Below, piece after piece: positions 49,895-61,155 of a DNA stretch of 64,000 nucleotides. Under the pieces are notes generated by a model. The model had not been told where the DNA came from and did not search any database. It was given only the letters and a program-made list of their open reading frames with translations. The DNA is from Periplaneta americana (Eukaryota > Arthropoda > Insecta > Blattodea > Blattidae), in the NCBI RefSeq assembly GCF_040183065.1, contig NC_091118.1, forward strand, positions 213,898,529 to 213,962,528, written 5' to 3'. Both the position numbers and the translations under genes were made by a program. Position 1 is the first letter of the stretch, and each line of letters opens with the position of its first letter.

Positions 49895-50300
49895 GCAAAG
49901 TTAATATTGGTGTGCCGCAAGGTACTGTATTAGGATCAACTTTACATAAAGTGATATTATTAAACTAAAAAGTTACGACGACACATTTATATCATATGCA
50001 GATGATACCGTGATTATTTTTCTTGATATAAGTTGGAAATTTACTTACAGTTACGCAAATGAAGGCTTGAGAATTGCAAAGATTGGCTCGTTACAATTAT
50101 TATACTTTCTTTAAATGCCCATGAAATAGAAGTTAATTCCTTTTTTATTAAACCTAACTAGTATTCAGAAAATAAATTCAAATATCAAACTCAGAATTAA
50201 GATACAGTACATCAGTCTTATTGCCCATGCCCTACAAATTATAATTGTCCATGTTTAGAAGAACTTCACAGTTAAGTATTCAGGTACCGGTATTATCATT
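49895..50300 (+). mobile_element. LINE reverse-transcriptase fragment (GVPQGTVLG, YADDT)
   Basis: Encodes INIGVPQGTVLGSTL at about 49902 and, in another frame, SYADDTVIIF at about 49995: motifs of the palm domain. Broken by several indels. The remaining C-terminal part is probably at 50530-51018. Confidence 0.7.
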
Positions 50301-50307
50301 TATTAAC

Positions 50308-50405
50308 ATGACTAAGAGGAAGGCAGAAAATAAGAAAGATCGGAGAATGCTGGGCTTGCAGTGAAAGACCTGCCCTTGTGCAGAGAACTATGAATGAATG
50401 AAATG
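50308..50405 (+). mobile_element. LINE-C 3' end fragment
   Basis: Matches 51315-51410 (AGGCAGAAAATAAGAAAGA..., GAAAGACCTGCCC...). Confidence 0.6.
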
Positions 50406-50529
50406 AAACAAAGAAGATGGGATGTAGTTTACTTTTGTAAAACTATTTATAAATTTGTCATCCTCCAATATTATACACCCATTCATATTTTATGAATTAA
50501 ATAGAAGTAGTTACTAGCAATATTTGACT

Positions 50530-51018
50530 CTACACATAGCTAAGGTATAATTGATTGGGAAGGAGTTGCTAAATCACATCATATTCCGTTGTCTTTGCTT
50601 CAAAAAAGAATAATTAAAATTTTTTTGTCAAATCCTGTTCATTACACAACACAATTGATTTCTTCAGAATTTTATGTTCACAATGTTGGTGCTGGCGCAA
50701 GTGGTAGAGACACGGCATATCTCTATCGCTTGTCAGGAGGGTTGTGGGTTCCAATCTCGCCTCGTGCAGGGTTGTTGTGTAGAAGTAGTTCAGAAAACTG
50801 AAAAAAAAGAGAAACGAAAAGGGGGGGGGGGAAACAAATTTACAATTTAACTCGTATGAATCTTTTTCACAAAAATCGTTGTATGAAAACGACGTAGAAT
50901 CATTTCATAATACTAGACGAACCTCTTTTTAATATAAAATCTGGGCAAATTCATTGTTTTTCTAATGCACCAAGATTATACAATCAGTTTATTCAAATAA
51001 ATGCAGAATTAAGTAACC
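50530..51018 (+). mobile_element. LINE reverse-transcriptase C-terminus split by a tRNA-like SINE
   Basis: Encodes HIPLSLLQKRIIKIFLSNPV before the SINE (50680-50835) and, after it, FNSYESFSQKSLYENDVESF and SNAPRLYNQFIQINAELSN. Ends at an (AAT)n run (51019-51091). Confidence 0.7.
50680..50835 (+). mobile_element. tRNA-derived SINE-4 (single copy here)
   Basis: GCTGGCGCAAGTGGTAGAGA (A-box region) and GGGTTCCAATCTCGCC (B box), then a short body and A/G-rich tail (AAAAAAAAGAGAAAC, G-run). It breaks a LINE reading frame. Ends estimated from that break. Confidence 0.55.
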
Positions 51019-51091
<73 letters not shown>

Positions 51092-51093
<2 letters not shown>

Positions 51094-51410
51094 GAACGTG
51101 TGAAGTGGACAGACAGAATAAGAAATGAAGTCTTGCTAGAAAGAGTGGGTGAAAAAAGAATGTTGCTGAAACTGATCAGGAATTGGCTGGGTCACTGGCT
51201 GAGAGGAAACTGCCTACTGAAGGATGCACTGGAAGGAATGGTGAACGGGAGAAGAGTTCGTCGTAGAAGAAGATATCAGATGATAGACAACATGAAGATA
51301 TAGGGATGATATGAGGAGACAAAGAAGAAGGCAGAAAATAGGAAAGACTGGAGAAAGCTGGATTTGCAGCGAAAGACCTGCCCCGGGGCAGTACACTATG
51401 TATGATGAAA
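51092..51410 (+). mobile_element. LINE-C C-terminus and 3' end
   Basis: Encodes MERVKWTDRIRNEVLLERVG, then LIRNWLGHWLRGNCLLKDAL and MVNGRRVRRRRRYQMIDNMK, then a stop. Directly follows (AAT)n. Confidence 0.78.
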
Positions 51411-51459
51411 TAACATTTCATCCAGATATTTAAATATTAATTTCTTTAAATTAAAAATG

Positions 51460-52231
51460 CCCATTATTGAGCTTTCTCGACCAGATATTGTATCATTATC
51501 CATCTAAATTAAAACAGACGCTGGTACAGACACTCATTCTACCTCACTTCGATTATTTCGACGTTTTGTTCAGTGATCTCAGGATTGATTCCGCTCAGAA
51601 ACTACAGCGTGTTCATAACGCGTGCGTCCGCTTCATTTGTAATGTTCGATACTATGATCATATCTCACCTTCTTTCGAGAAGTTATCATGGCTTAGGTTA
51701 CATGAGAGGAGAAATCTGCACTCATTTTCTCTCCTATATCGAATTATGCACACTTCATCCCCCTATTATTTATTCGCTCGTTTTCATACTCTCTCTCGCT
51801 ATCATAATATTAATACTCGATCACAACGCGATAACACGCTAGAAATTCCACTTCACACATCATCTCTGTATTCCTCATCTTTCACTGTTCCTACCTCTCG
51901 TCACTGGAACTCTCTGCCGCCTGAAGTCAAGGGCTGCCGATCATTGAATTCTTCCAAATCCAAGTTAGAAAATTATCTTATGACGAGTTGCCAAACTAAC
52001 TTACTATTATGACAAGTGTTGTATTGCATGTTTCCACGTATTCACATTTTTTTATGTTCTAGTGATATTTAACTTATTTTATGTTTTTGTTTTCATATTT
52101 TCAGATAATGGTAAATCTATAATGTGATAAGTTGAGCTATATATAATCATAATTTTCCTTACTGTGAGTACCGAAAAATATTCTGTTCATTGTAGGCTTT
52201 GTACTGCACTATTTTATTACTACTATTAGTA

Positions 52232-52268
<37 letters not shown>
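51460..52268 (+). mobile_element. LINE-D C-terminus with (TTA)n tail
   Basis: 181 open residues (51467-52012): LPHFDYFDVLFSDLRIDSA, QKLQRVHNACVRFICNVRYY, WLRLHERRNLHSFSLLYRIM, then SRHWNSLPPEVKGCRSLNSS. This is the classic thumb/C-terminal region of CR1/Jockey-group LINE proteins, ending naturally near the stop. A 220-bp 3' UTR and (TTA)n tail follow (about 52230-52268). Unusually intact for this window. Same family at 56125-56862. Confidence 0.85.
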
Positions 52269-52271
<3 letters not shown>

Positions 52272-53064
52272 TTTCTTTTCCTTTTTTTAACTCTGTTTCT
52301 TTCCTCAATTTCTACAATCGTCGCATGTATAGGACGCACTTTGGACCAAAGCAAGCCCCATTGCAGGGATCCGTACAAGTTCCGGACCTGGAAAAGTCAA
52401 GCTAAGGGACGTGTGGATGTGTGAAGAGATAGGCTGGGAGAGGAGCGCTGCATGACGTTGCAGGATCTGTTTCAATAATTCATCGTACTCGCACCATGTT
52501 TACAAACATTTCTGTCATTTATACAAGCTCATTTCACGGGGGTTTGGAAAAAACCCAAGCATGGTGCACGTCAATAATTTATATCAATGCCATAGGTCTG
52601 CAATTGTTATGTTTTTTCTGCCTATTGTTGCCGCTTGGAATATTTCATACCCTACGCTCCGGAAAGAAATTGGCTCAATATATTTCTCTTCTGTGTATTT
52701 TTCTCCAGGACTTAACAGAGTTCGGAGACAATGGAAAGTCTGTGCTGGAACTTCTGCCTGCTGAAACGAAACTCCAGGTTACGCGGGATATTGTCTTGCT
52801 TGCGGGATTCTCAGTAAACAACATCACGAGAACTAACCAGAACGCCAGTGCTAACAAAAGCTGTTGTGAAACAAAGAATACAAAGTAATGTCTTGCAACA
52901 CGAAAACCCACTTGCAGGTTACCTCGACCACATGTCTGGGAAAGTTTAATTTCTTTTTCGTCTGTAATTAAGGAACTGGAGTGGATCTTTTGAAAAGTAC
53001 AACTTTAATCAGTGTCATGGATGTATTTCCGCTTATCTCTATGCATTTTAATATTAAATGCGAT
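52269..53064 (+). other. unassigned region with a candidate terminal exon
   Basis: Higher GC than its surroundings around 52320-52900. A 130-residue frame (52496-52888) has no recognised family. Its second half follows a pyrimidine-rich acceptor (tgtgtatttttctccag, AG at 52708-52709) and reads DLTEFGDNGKSVLELLPAET, KLQVTRDIVLLAGFSVN and on to a stop at 52886-52888, which could be a last exon. Equally it could be chance or an old element. Confidence 0.25.
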
Positions 53065-53389
53065 AAAATGTATTTATTTATTTATTCATTCATTCATTCA
53101 TTCATTCATTCATTCATTCATTCACACATTCACTCATTCACTCATTCATTTATTTATTCATTCATTCATTCATTCACACATTCACTCATTCACTCATTTC
53201 ATCATTTATTTATTTATTCATTGATTCATTTATTTATTTACTTATATCATTATTTATTTACTTATTTATTTATTAATTTATTCATTCATTCAATCATTTA
53301 TTTATTTATTTATTCATCCATTTATTGGTTCATCCATTTATTTATTTATATATTTATTTATTCATTCATTCATTCATTCATTCATCCAT

Positions 53390-53420
<31 letters not shown>

Positions 53421-53504
53421 CCTATTTATTTACCTACTTATTTATTTATTTATTTACTCATTTATTTATTTATTCACTCATTTATTTATTTATTTATTTT
53501 TCAT

Positions 53505-53535
<31 letters not shown>

Positions 53536-53752
53536 TTCACTCATTAATTAATTAAGTAATTTATTTATTTATTTATTCATTCATTCATTGATTCATCCAT
53601 TTATTTATTTATTCATTCATTGATTCATCCATTTATTTACTTATTTATTTATTCATATATTTATTTATTCACTCATTTATTTATTCACTCATTTATTTAT
53701 TTATTTATTTATTTTGTTTGTTTGTTTTTGTCTGTTTGTTTGTTTGTTTGTT
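53065..53752. repeat. (TTTA/TTCA)n tetranucleotide tract ending in (TTTG)n
   Basis: About 650 bp of interspersed TTTA and TTCA units, then (TTTG)n at 53711-53752. Reading frames through it (Ile/Phe/His-rich) are artefacts. Confidence 0.95.
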
Positions 53753-54495
53753 TAACTAGCTAGTGAGTACAAATTAAATCTATAAAACAAAAATGTTTCT
53801 ACCCACTACCGTAAGATCCAGGCTCGTGTACGATGTGGTCTTAGCCAATAATACAACATAAAATTTACAAGGACAGTTTACTAAATACAGTAAGTAACTT
53901 AATTCAAAGCAATAAATACAACACAAGAGCAAGAATAAAGAAGAAAGAGAAAAAGAGAGAAAAATATATAGGCTACATTAGGGCCTGTTGGACAGACGGG
54001 CATGTTGGACACTCTGTACTTTAACGTGTTACCACGCCACTTGTGGACACCACATTCTGCTAGAAGTCAATTACGGAAGTAGTAACGAATGGGGCTACTT
54101 CCGTCATTGACTTCTGCTTTAAGTTGGGAGTATTTGTCTTAAGTTAACGTCACTTTAACCATTTAACTTGGATTAAATTCATTCCCTTTGATTCCTCTTC
54201 ACAGATTTAAATAAAATATTACCTTTTATTTGATTTTATTGCTTTCTGTCTAACAGATGAGCCTTGCATTATGCATAGCCTGTTTCATTTATACTTTCTC
54301 AAACCTTGAATCCGTGGTTTGTTGATTCGGTGTAACTTTACAAGCATCAGCTGATATTAATTCTCAAATAATTTTTCCAATAAAAGATGGCGTACCGTTA
54401 GTCAAGTGATTATTGCAGCTGCTTTCCATGCCGCATTCCAGCGTTCTAATTTTCGTTGCACCAACCTGATATTTCTAGTACAAGGGTAAAGTTTA
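53753..54495. other. unassigned region with a 21-bp hairpin
   Basis: 54062-54082 and 54095-54115 are inverted copies (AGAAGTCAATTACGGAAGTAG) with one mismatch and a 12-base loop. No gene recognised. Confidence 0.4.
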
Positions 54496-55552
54496 TACAG
54501 GGACATCACTTTATTTTTACTTCAATTTTTATTGTACCTGAGTTTTTGAATGTACTTCACTCCCACCCCTTCTACTAATGAAGTTCAACCGTCCTCTACA
54601 CAGATCCAAGACCGCATATGCAGTCATAGTAGCCTTACGGTCATAGTAAACAGTACTTTCCAAAAATATGTTCGTGTTTTCCAGTGACGAAAGGGCTTTC
54701 AATATTGAATCATTTTCGCACAAGTACTGTCGTCCATTTGCCTACGTCGTATCCCGGTTTCCCCCACCAGCTTTTATTCGCCAGCTAGTGGCTGGGCTGT
54801 CTTAGCTCTTTTCTGAGAACATTAATTTCTATTAGGAATTGGACGTCTACGTAATATTATACAACTGTTTAAAATAACAAATGAAAGAGCCTCGTTAAGT
54901 AATTAACTGTCACGTGATTTCCCCCCTTTCTACGACCCTACGACATAACCACTTGGACGGACAGTAGATAGCATGTCTTTATCTTTTCGGATCGGGCGGA
55001 AGTGAAGATTGAATTTACAGTGCGTAAGGTACTCTTTTATAGAGTAGGTACAGAATTATTTCAACATGAGTTACTAGTACGAAGGACGAAACTGGTAATT
55101 GAAATTAGACAAATTAGAACTGAAGCCTGTATCGAAATGAGCGGTCACCATTTTAAAAAAATATCCATATTATGATTATTTTTCAATTTAACTTCATTCT
55201 CTATATTGTACGCTAATGTGCTGTAGACAGTATAATATACACTGCATAATGAATACGTCCACATGGACAGCTCAGTTCGTGAGTAAAAACACTCATTGTT
55301 AATACTGTACTGTATTTTTGATTAAACAAAAACCTAATGACAATTATCAAACTAAAATCGCGATATTACCTAGTTTACGTAAATGGATGAACTACTTTTC
55401 TTCCCTCCTATACCTAGTAAAGTGATTTGTTTGTACATTACGCCAGTATCATCGAACTCCAGTTGTAGAAGGGGGTAGCTAACTGCGTTAATCGAAAGGT
55501 ATAGCCAGGTTAATATTAAAAATGTTAGTAAAAATAAAATGATGTCCCTGTA
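54496..55552 (+). mobile_element. TACAGGG-type TIR element, copy D
   Basis: 1057 bp with CAGGGACATCACTTTATTT and the matching right end, TA flanks. Closest to copy B. The minus-strand frame 54529-54723 corresponds to that in copy A but diverges in the middle. Confidence 0.9.
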
Positions 55553-56124
55553 CATTCGGTCTCTAGAAATTGCCATCTGCCTTTGCACCATTACACCACT
55601 TTCCTACAGTCCAATAATCTTCCAAATTACAAGTGAAAATAGCCTCTGGGAGTTTCTACCCTAACTAAGACATAATCTCGGCACACCAACACGATTCAAT
55701 TCTGGAGAAAAGTCTTCTAATGGGACGACAAACCAACGCCTGCAGCTAGGCAAACAAATCCGACGTGACAAACGTGTGGGTTGAGGCATATTGGCACATT
55801 TTTCTTGAGTGCTAACTTCTCTTTCAAACGTCTGCAGCAGCGGATGTTGTTATGAGAGCTGCGCTGTATTTCAATAGGAATTCTATAACAGCAGCAGCAA
55901 TCTTCCTGGACCCCACCCAAGTCAGTTGTATCATCTTCTTTCTTTGGCTTTCATCCCTCGCCGCGCCTTGGCAGATCACAGAGTGCAAATGGGAAATTAA
56001 TTGATCCTTAGTAGGAAGAAAGTCGTTCAATTAAACTTTATCTTACAAAATAGCAAACAAAAAGAAATGCAGTGGCGTTAAAGAAGAAATTAACGTAAGG
56101 AAACAACTGTTGTGTTACGATGAA
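55553..56124. other. unassigned region
   Basis: No copy elsewhere. Overlapping minus-strand frames at 55717-56030 lack recognisable features. Confidence 0.35.
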
Positions 56125-56810
56125 AGAGACAGTCCTTCGCAAGTCTCTCGTGGCTCCGACTTAAAGAACGTAGAACTTTACACTCTTTGTCTTTACTCTT
56201 TCGAATTCTGCACACTTCAACACCAAATTACCTTTCGTCTCGTTTCTCTTATCTATACTCTAACCACGACGTAAATACCAGATCACTTATCAGTGGCACG
56301 CTAAGTATACCTCTTCATAGAACATCTTGTTATTCATCATCTTTTACAATATCCACCTCGCGTCAATGGAATTCCTTGTCACAAAGTATTAGGGGCTGCA
56401 AGACAATAAACACCTTTAAGAACAGCTTAAAAGATAACCTTATTAGCATTTCACTCCAATCATACTGATTTAAACTATCACCGACTACATTGTTACTTTT
56501 TTCTTTAGACATCATCCTGATTGTGCTGTATTTTAATTGTCTCGTAATAATCTCTTTCTATTATCTAATATTATTTGAAATATATTAACATTCTATGTAT
56601 TTTAGTTTAATTCTGCTACACAGTTTATTTCAGTGTTTAATACTTCATAGTATTTTCTTGTTTAATTCGTAAATAACTCTTGTATACATGTAACTCTCAT
56701 CTAAATCAAATTGTTGAATTCTTTGTAAGTTCATGCATATGTATAAACACTTTTTGCTGGTTGAGTGGAAGAGAAGGCCTTACGGCCTTAACTCTGCCAG
56801 CTAAAATAAA

Positions 56811-56862
<52 letters not shown>
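56125..56862 (+). mobile_element. LINE-D second copy, C-terminus to (TTA)n tail
   Basis: Encodes SLLFRILHTSTPNYLSSRFS, YSNHDVNTRSLISGTLSIPL and ISTSRQWNSLSQSIRGCKT, then a stop at 56469. 3' UTR ends GAGTGGAAGAGAAGGCC with the palindrome AAGGCCTTACGGCCTT (56775-56790) and (TTA)n at 56813-56862. Confidence 0.85.
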
Positions 56863-56863
<1 letters not shown>

Positions 56864-56865
<2 letters not shown>

Positions 56866-57136
56866 GGAACGGAGAAAAATTCTCTCCGGCGCCGGGATTT
56901 GAACCCGGGTTTTCAGCTCTACGTGCTGATGCTTTATCCATTAAGCCACACCGGATCTATGACGTAGTGCAGAGGGCGGCCGCTAGAGGGAACCCAAGAG
57001 TTGGAGCTTAATCTGAGACGATTCTGTCCGACGCCGGGGTTGTATCCGGTGTGGCTTAATGGATAAAGCATCAGCACGTAGAGCTGAAAACCCGGGTTCA
57101 AATCCCGGCGCCGGAGAGAATTTTTCTCCGTTCCAT
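56864..57136. repeat. 92-bp perfect inverted repeat of a tRNA-like unit
   Basis: 56864-56955 and 57045-57136 are exact reverse complements separated by 89 bases. Each arm is a tRNA-like sequence (A box TGGCTTAATGG, B box GGGTTCAAATCCCGG) followed by GAGAATTTTTCTCC, which could end Pol III transcription. The two units point outward from the centre. The anticodon-loop position reads ACGTAGA, lacking the usual U33, so they are not functional tRNA genes. Confidence 0.9.
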
Positions 57137-57596
57137 TACTCTTTCATCGTATGATGGCGCAGAATATCTGCATGGAAATATCATATGTACTTCGGTACAT
57201 TAAAATAACATATATGATATGCGTAAATCACTCTGTGATTTAAGACGGCGCTTATTCTGTCGGATCCCGGCCAACTAGTCACTCATAACGAGTGCACCTC
57301 AGCACATGTGTGGACTTCTGTCCTACGTTCATAGACATCTATGACGTAGTGCAGAGGGCGGCCACTAGAGGGAACCCAAGAGTTGGAGCTTAATCTGAGA
57401 CGATTCTGTCCGACGCCGGGGTTGTATCCGGTGTGGCTTAATTGATAAAAGCATCAGCACGTAGAGCTGAAAACCCGGGTTCAAATCCCGGCGCCGGAGA
57501 GAATTTTTCTCCGTTCCATTACTTTTTCATCGTATGATGACGCAGAATATCTGCATGAAAATATCATATGTACTTCGGTACATTAAAATAACATAA
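56955..57596 (+). mobile_element. SINE-3 tandem array, 382-bp unit
   Basis: Unit 56955-57336 repeats from 57337 to about 57596 with a few differences (GGCCGC/GGCCAC, ATGGATAAAGC/TTGATAAAAGC). Each holds AGAGGGCGGCC, the tRNA-like segment, and TTTCATCGTATGATG. The segment at 57240-57336 (GATCCCGGCCAACTAGTC) appears only between the two units and also occurs in the insertion at 39.4 kb. Confidence 0.8.
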
Positions 57597-57619
57597 CTGT
57601 TGTGTTTCCGTAGTAAATA

Positions 57620-58250
57620 ATAGTAAATTATGCAACGAGCCTATAATCATAGTAATTAAGACGCGAGTATGTTCATAATTTTCATACGAGCTTCTTAATT
57701 ACCATTATAGGCGAGTTTCATACGACTTTTTATGCTCGACCATATTTCTAACTTGATATTATTAATTTTCTTTGTATCTGACCTTGGCCAATGTCCCGTA
57801 TGTTCTGAGATGTGCGCAGAAGCGAAAGTATTGATTTTTTCCGAGGAACAGGTGTCCACATGGACCTTGCTAGGCCATAAGAACCTACAGAGATAACACT
57901 GAAATTAAATTAGACATTGAAAAACGAGATGACAAATTCAATTTATTTTAATATTATTTACAATTAACGCTAATTATTATAGTAACAGAACATAACCTTC
58001 TGCGACAGTATTGGATTTCCAGCCTTCGTGACTTTTCGCTAATTCTCTTTCGATTGCATATCCGAGAATAATCGATACTTACGGTTTTATAACGGTAGAA
58101 AGCTGACCTGTCATTGGCTGAACAGTTGTAACCTGAGTCGTCATTGGCTGAAAGACCTGACCTTTAACGAGTAGGTGTACTTTAATAAGGTCAATTAAAG
58201 GTCTGCTACCAGGTGTATAATTACTACATTTCGGCATGGTCAAGCATAAA
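57620..58250 (+). mobile_element. TTATGC hairpin MITE, copy C
   Basis: Same as copies A and B with a shortened left hairpin. Ends TTTCGGCATGGTCAAGCATAAA. Confidence 0.85.
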
Positions 58251-58484
58251 TATATTTAATTATTGTTGTGACGTACATATTCTACATAAGAGACGAATTG
58301 GAAACATGTGCGCAAAAACGGTCTAACCCTCATTTCTTAAAACAGGAAAAATTGAGTTTAAAAAACGCTACGAGACAAGAATAATAAGCTCAATAAGTTG
58401 AATATATTTAACCTCCACGATTGTTCCTAATTTTAAACCACTCATAAATAATCTTAGCATGCAAGCTTTCACGGCCGGTGTCTA

Positions 58485-58566
58485 GTTGAAATGGAGCTTT
58501 CGGGCTAAGATGCCATGGTCTGCACCAGTAGACCACGGCATCTTAGCCCGAAAGCTCCGTTTCAAC
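58485..58566. repeat. 37-bp near-perfect hairpin
   Basis: Arms 58485-58521 and 58530-58566 (GTTGAAATGGAGCTTTCGGG...) differ at two positions and are separated by 8 bases. Preceded by CACGGCCGGTGTCTA. Probably a foldback core of a small element. Confidence 0.85.
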
Positions 58567-59425
58567 CATTCATAAATAGTGTCATTTTAGAATAATAATT
58601 TATAAATTTCCGTTAAATAGTAGAATAAATATTAAAATATAATATTTTCATTATCAAAGCATACCTGTATAAACTTCAGACTATTATACAGTTCAGTGTG
58701 GAATGTACTGAATGTTAGAATATTGGTAAAATGTCGTAAATGTACTGAAATATCACACAGCTTGTCTTGTTCTACAAATATGACGACTTGACACCCTCTA
58801 CAGATACTTAGCTTAACATTAGATATGAAATCTGCCATTCAATGTTAAAATTGTTCGTTATTTTGAAGATTATCATTGCTCTAAACATGTGTACAAATCA
58901 CAACATAATAAGGTCTACTCATCTACTGCAATATGCGTGGGGCACGATATTGCTGGATGCCACTATGTGTGAGCAGGGTTTCCTTCACGTGCAGAGAGTC
59001 GGAGCGCCATGGCAACATGTTTTCCGAACAGATCACAATACAGGCTGCAATCAATTTTACAAAAAAAAAAAAAAACGCTGTACAAAAATAGCAGTTGTGT
59101 GAAGCTCAATAAAAAGTTACAAAAAATATAGAGGCTGATTCGTGGAACTCTGTGGGAGAGATCTGCCTCATTCAATGGGCTTTTCTACAGGATCTCTTTC
59201 CGTTGTTACAGTACTGAGAAGTGAATTTACAAACAAAATTATATTCTCAATACATCATTGACTTCATAAATGTTGTTTTGCTGCGACATTCTCCTCTTGG
59301 CGATGATTTTGTTCAGAGAAATGGTCACGTAGACAAGTTGCGAACTCTCTGTTGTTCACTTATACCGGGTGGTTCTAAAGACACTAAACATTTTGTGCAC
59401 AAAGAGGTGTTGTAACATTTTTTAA
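58567..59425. other. unassigned region
   Basis: No gene recognised. The frames at 58842-59102 and 58963-59175 overlap in opposite strands and have no family features. A run of 14 A at about 59061-59074 may mark an old retroposon. Confidence 0.35.

Positions 59426-59466
<41 letters not shown>
59426..59466. repeat. (ATT)n microsatellite
   Basis: About 13 units directly upstream of a LINE fragment. Confidence 0.9.
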
Positions 59467-59467
<1 letters not shown>

Positions 59468-59469
59468 TT

Positions 59470-59935
59470 CTAGCCAAATTTCAGCAACTGTTAAGAACAC
59501 TCAAATCAACTCTATTAAAGAAAGTTCTACCAGAAACAATTTTGAAATTCTATAAAGTTATGACAGTCCCGGCATTATTATATGGATCAGAGACATGGTC
59601 ATCACCGAAAGGGCAACTTCGAAGAATAGAAGCTGCTGAAATGCGACTGCTAAGACCTCTTGCAGGATGTACTCTTTACGACCATAAAAGGAACGCTGAC
59701 ATCCGAACAGAATTGAATATCACCGCCTTTACGGATACCATAGAATCTTACCGCAACAACTGGTATGAACATGTATTAAGAATGCCCAACAATAGGTTAC
59801 CCAAGAGACTATTGGACTATACACCTCGTGGAAAACGAGCATCGGAAGACCAAGGAAGAGATGGAAAGACCAACTTTCTTCTGGAAGTGGAACAGGCCAG
59901 GACGCCTGATTCAAGACTGTTATTGATGATTTTTT
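59470..59935 (+). mobile_element. RTE-like LINE C-terminal fragment
   Basis: Encodes MKFYKVMTVPALLYGSETW, RRIEAAEMRLLRPLAGCTLY, DHKRNADIRTELNITAFTD and SYRNNWYEHVLRMPNNRLPK, typical of the RTE/BovB C-terminal region. A frameshift near 59845 ends the similarity before the stop. A family different from LINE-A. Confidence 0.8.
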
Positions 59936-60049
59936 ATGTTATACATTATATACATTAAATATACATTAAAACTATAATATACATAAAGCATAAATATAAA
60001 TTAAAGAATTTACCCCCGTATTAGCAAATCCTCGTGGTCGGGAGTTCAA

Positions 60050-61122
60050 AACCGCTACTACTACTACTGCTAATACTACTACTACTGCTAATACTACTAC
60101 TGCTAATACTACTACTGCTAATGCTACTACTTCTGGTAATGCTACTACTACTGCTAATGCTACTACTTCTGGTAATGCTACTACTACTGCTAATGCTACT
60201 ACTTCTGGTAATGCTACTACTACTGCTAATGCTACTACTTCTGGTAATGCTACTACTACTGCTAATGCTACTACTACTGCTAATGCTACTACTACTGCTA
60301 CTGCTACTACTTCTGGTAATGCTACTACTACTGCTAATGCTACTACTTCTGGTAATGCTACTACTGCTAATGCTACTACTTCTGGTAATGCTACTACTAC
60401 TGCCAATGCTACTACTTCTGGTAATGCTACTACTACTGCTAATGCTACTACTACTGCTAATGCTACTACTTCTGGTAATGCTACTACTACTGCTAATGCT
60501 ACTACTACTGCTAATGCTACTACTACTGCTACTGCTACTACTTCCGGTAATGCTACTACTACTGCTAATGCTACTACTTCTGGTAATGCTACTACTACTG
60601 CTAATGCTACTACTTCTGGTAATGCTACTACTACTGCTAATGCTACTACTACTGCTAATGCTACTACTACTGCTACTGCTTCTGGTAATGCTACTACTAC
60701 TGCTAATGCTACTACTTCTGGTAATGCTACTACTGCTAATGCTACTACTTCTGGTAATGCTACTACTACTGCTAATGCTACTACTTCTGGTAATGCTACT
60801 ACTACTGCTAATGCTACTACTACTGCTAATGCTACTACTTCTGGTAATGCTACTACTACTGCTAATGCTACTACTACTGCTAATGCTACTACTTCTGGTA
60901 ATGCTACTACTACTGCTAATGCTACTACTTCTGGTAATGCTACTACTACTGCTAATGCTACTAGTACTGCTAATGCTACTAGTACTGCTAATGCTACTAC
61001 TGCTAATAGTACTACTACTGCTAATAGTACTACTACTGCTAATACTACTACTGCTGCTACTGCTACTACTACTACTACTACTACTACTACTGTTAATACT
61101 ACTATTACTGGTAATACTACTG

Positions 61123-61153
<31 letters not shown>

Positions 61154-61155
61154 AT
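60050..61155 (+). repeat. TACTAC/TGCTAATGC minisatellite with higher-order units
   Basis: About 1.1 kb of 18-bp CTACTACTACTGCTAATG units alternating with CTACTTCTGGTAATG-containing variants, often as 36-bp pairs, decaying to plain TAC at the right end (61060-61155). All units are multiples of 3, so Leu/Met- and Val-rich frames stay open on both strands; these are artefacts. Confidence 0.92.

Noticed and set aside
52199..52405. 68-residue frame with poly-Ile
   Set aside because: Runs through the (TTA)n LINE tail.
52981..53555. 188-residue Phe/Ile/His-rich frame
   Set aside because: Translation of the TTTA/TTCA repeat.
57045..57120. functional tRNA gene
   Set aside because: The anticodon-loop position lacks U33 and the unit occurs in repeated, inverted SINE copies.
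58842..59102. 86-residue frame, possible gene
   Set aside because: Ends in an A-run, overlaps an opposite frame, and has no recognisable motif or splice context.
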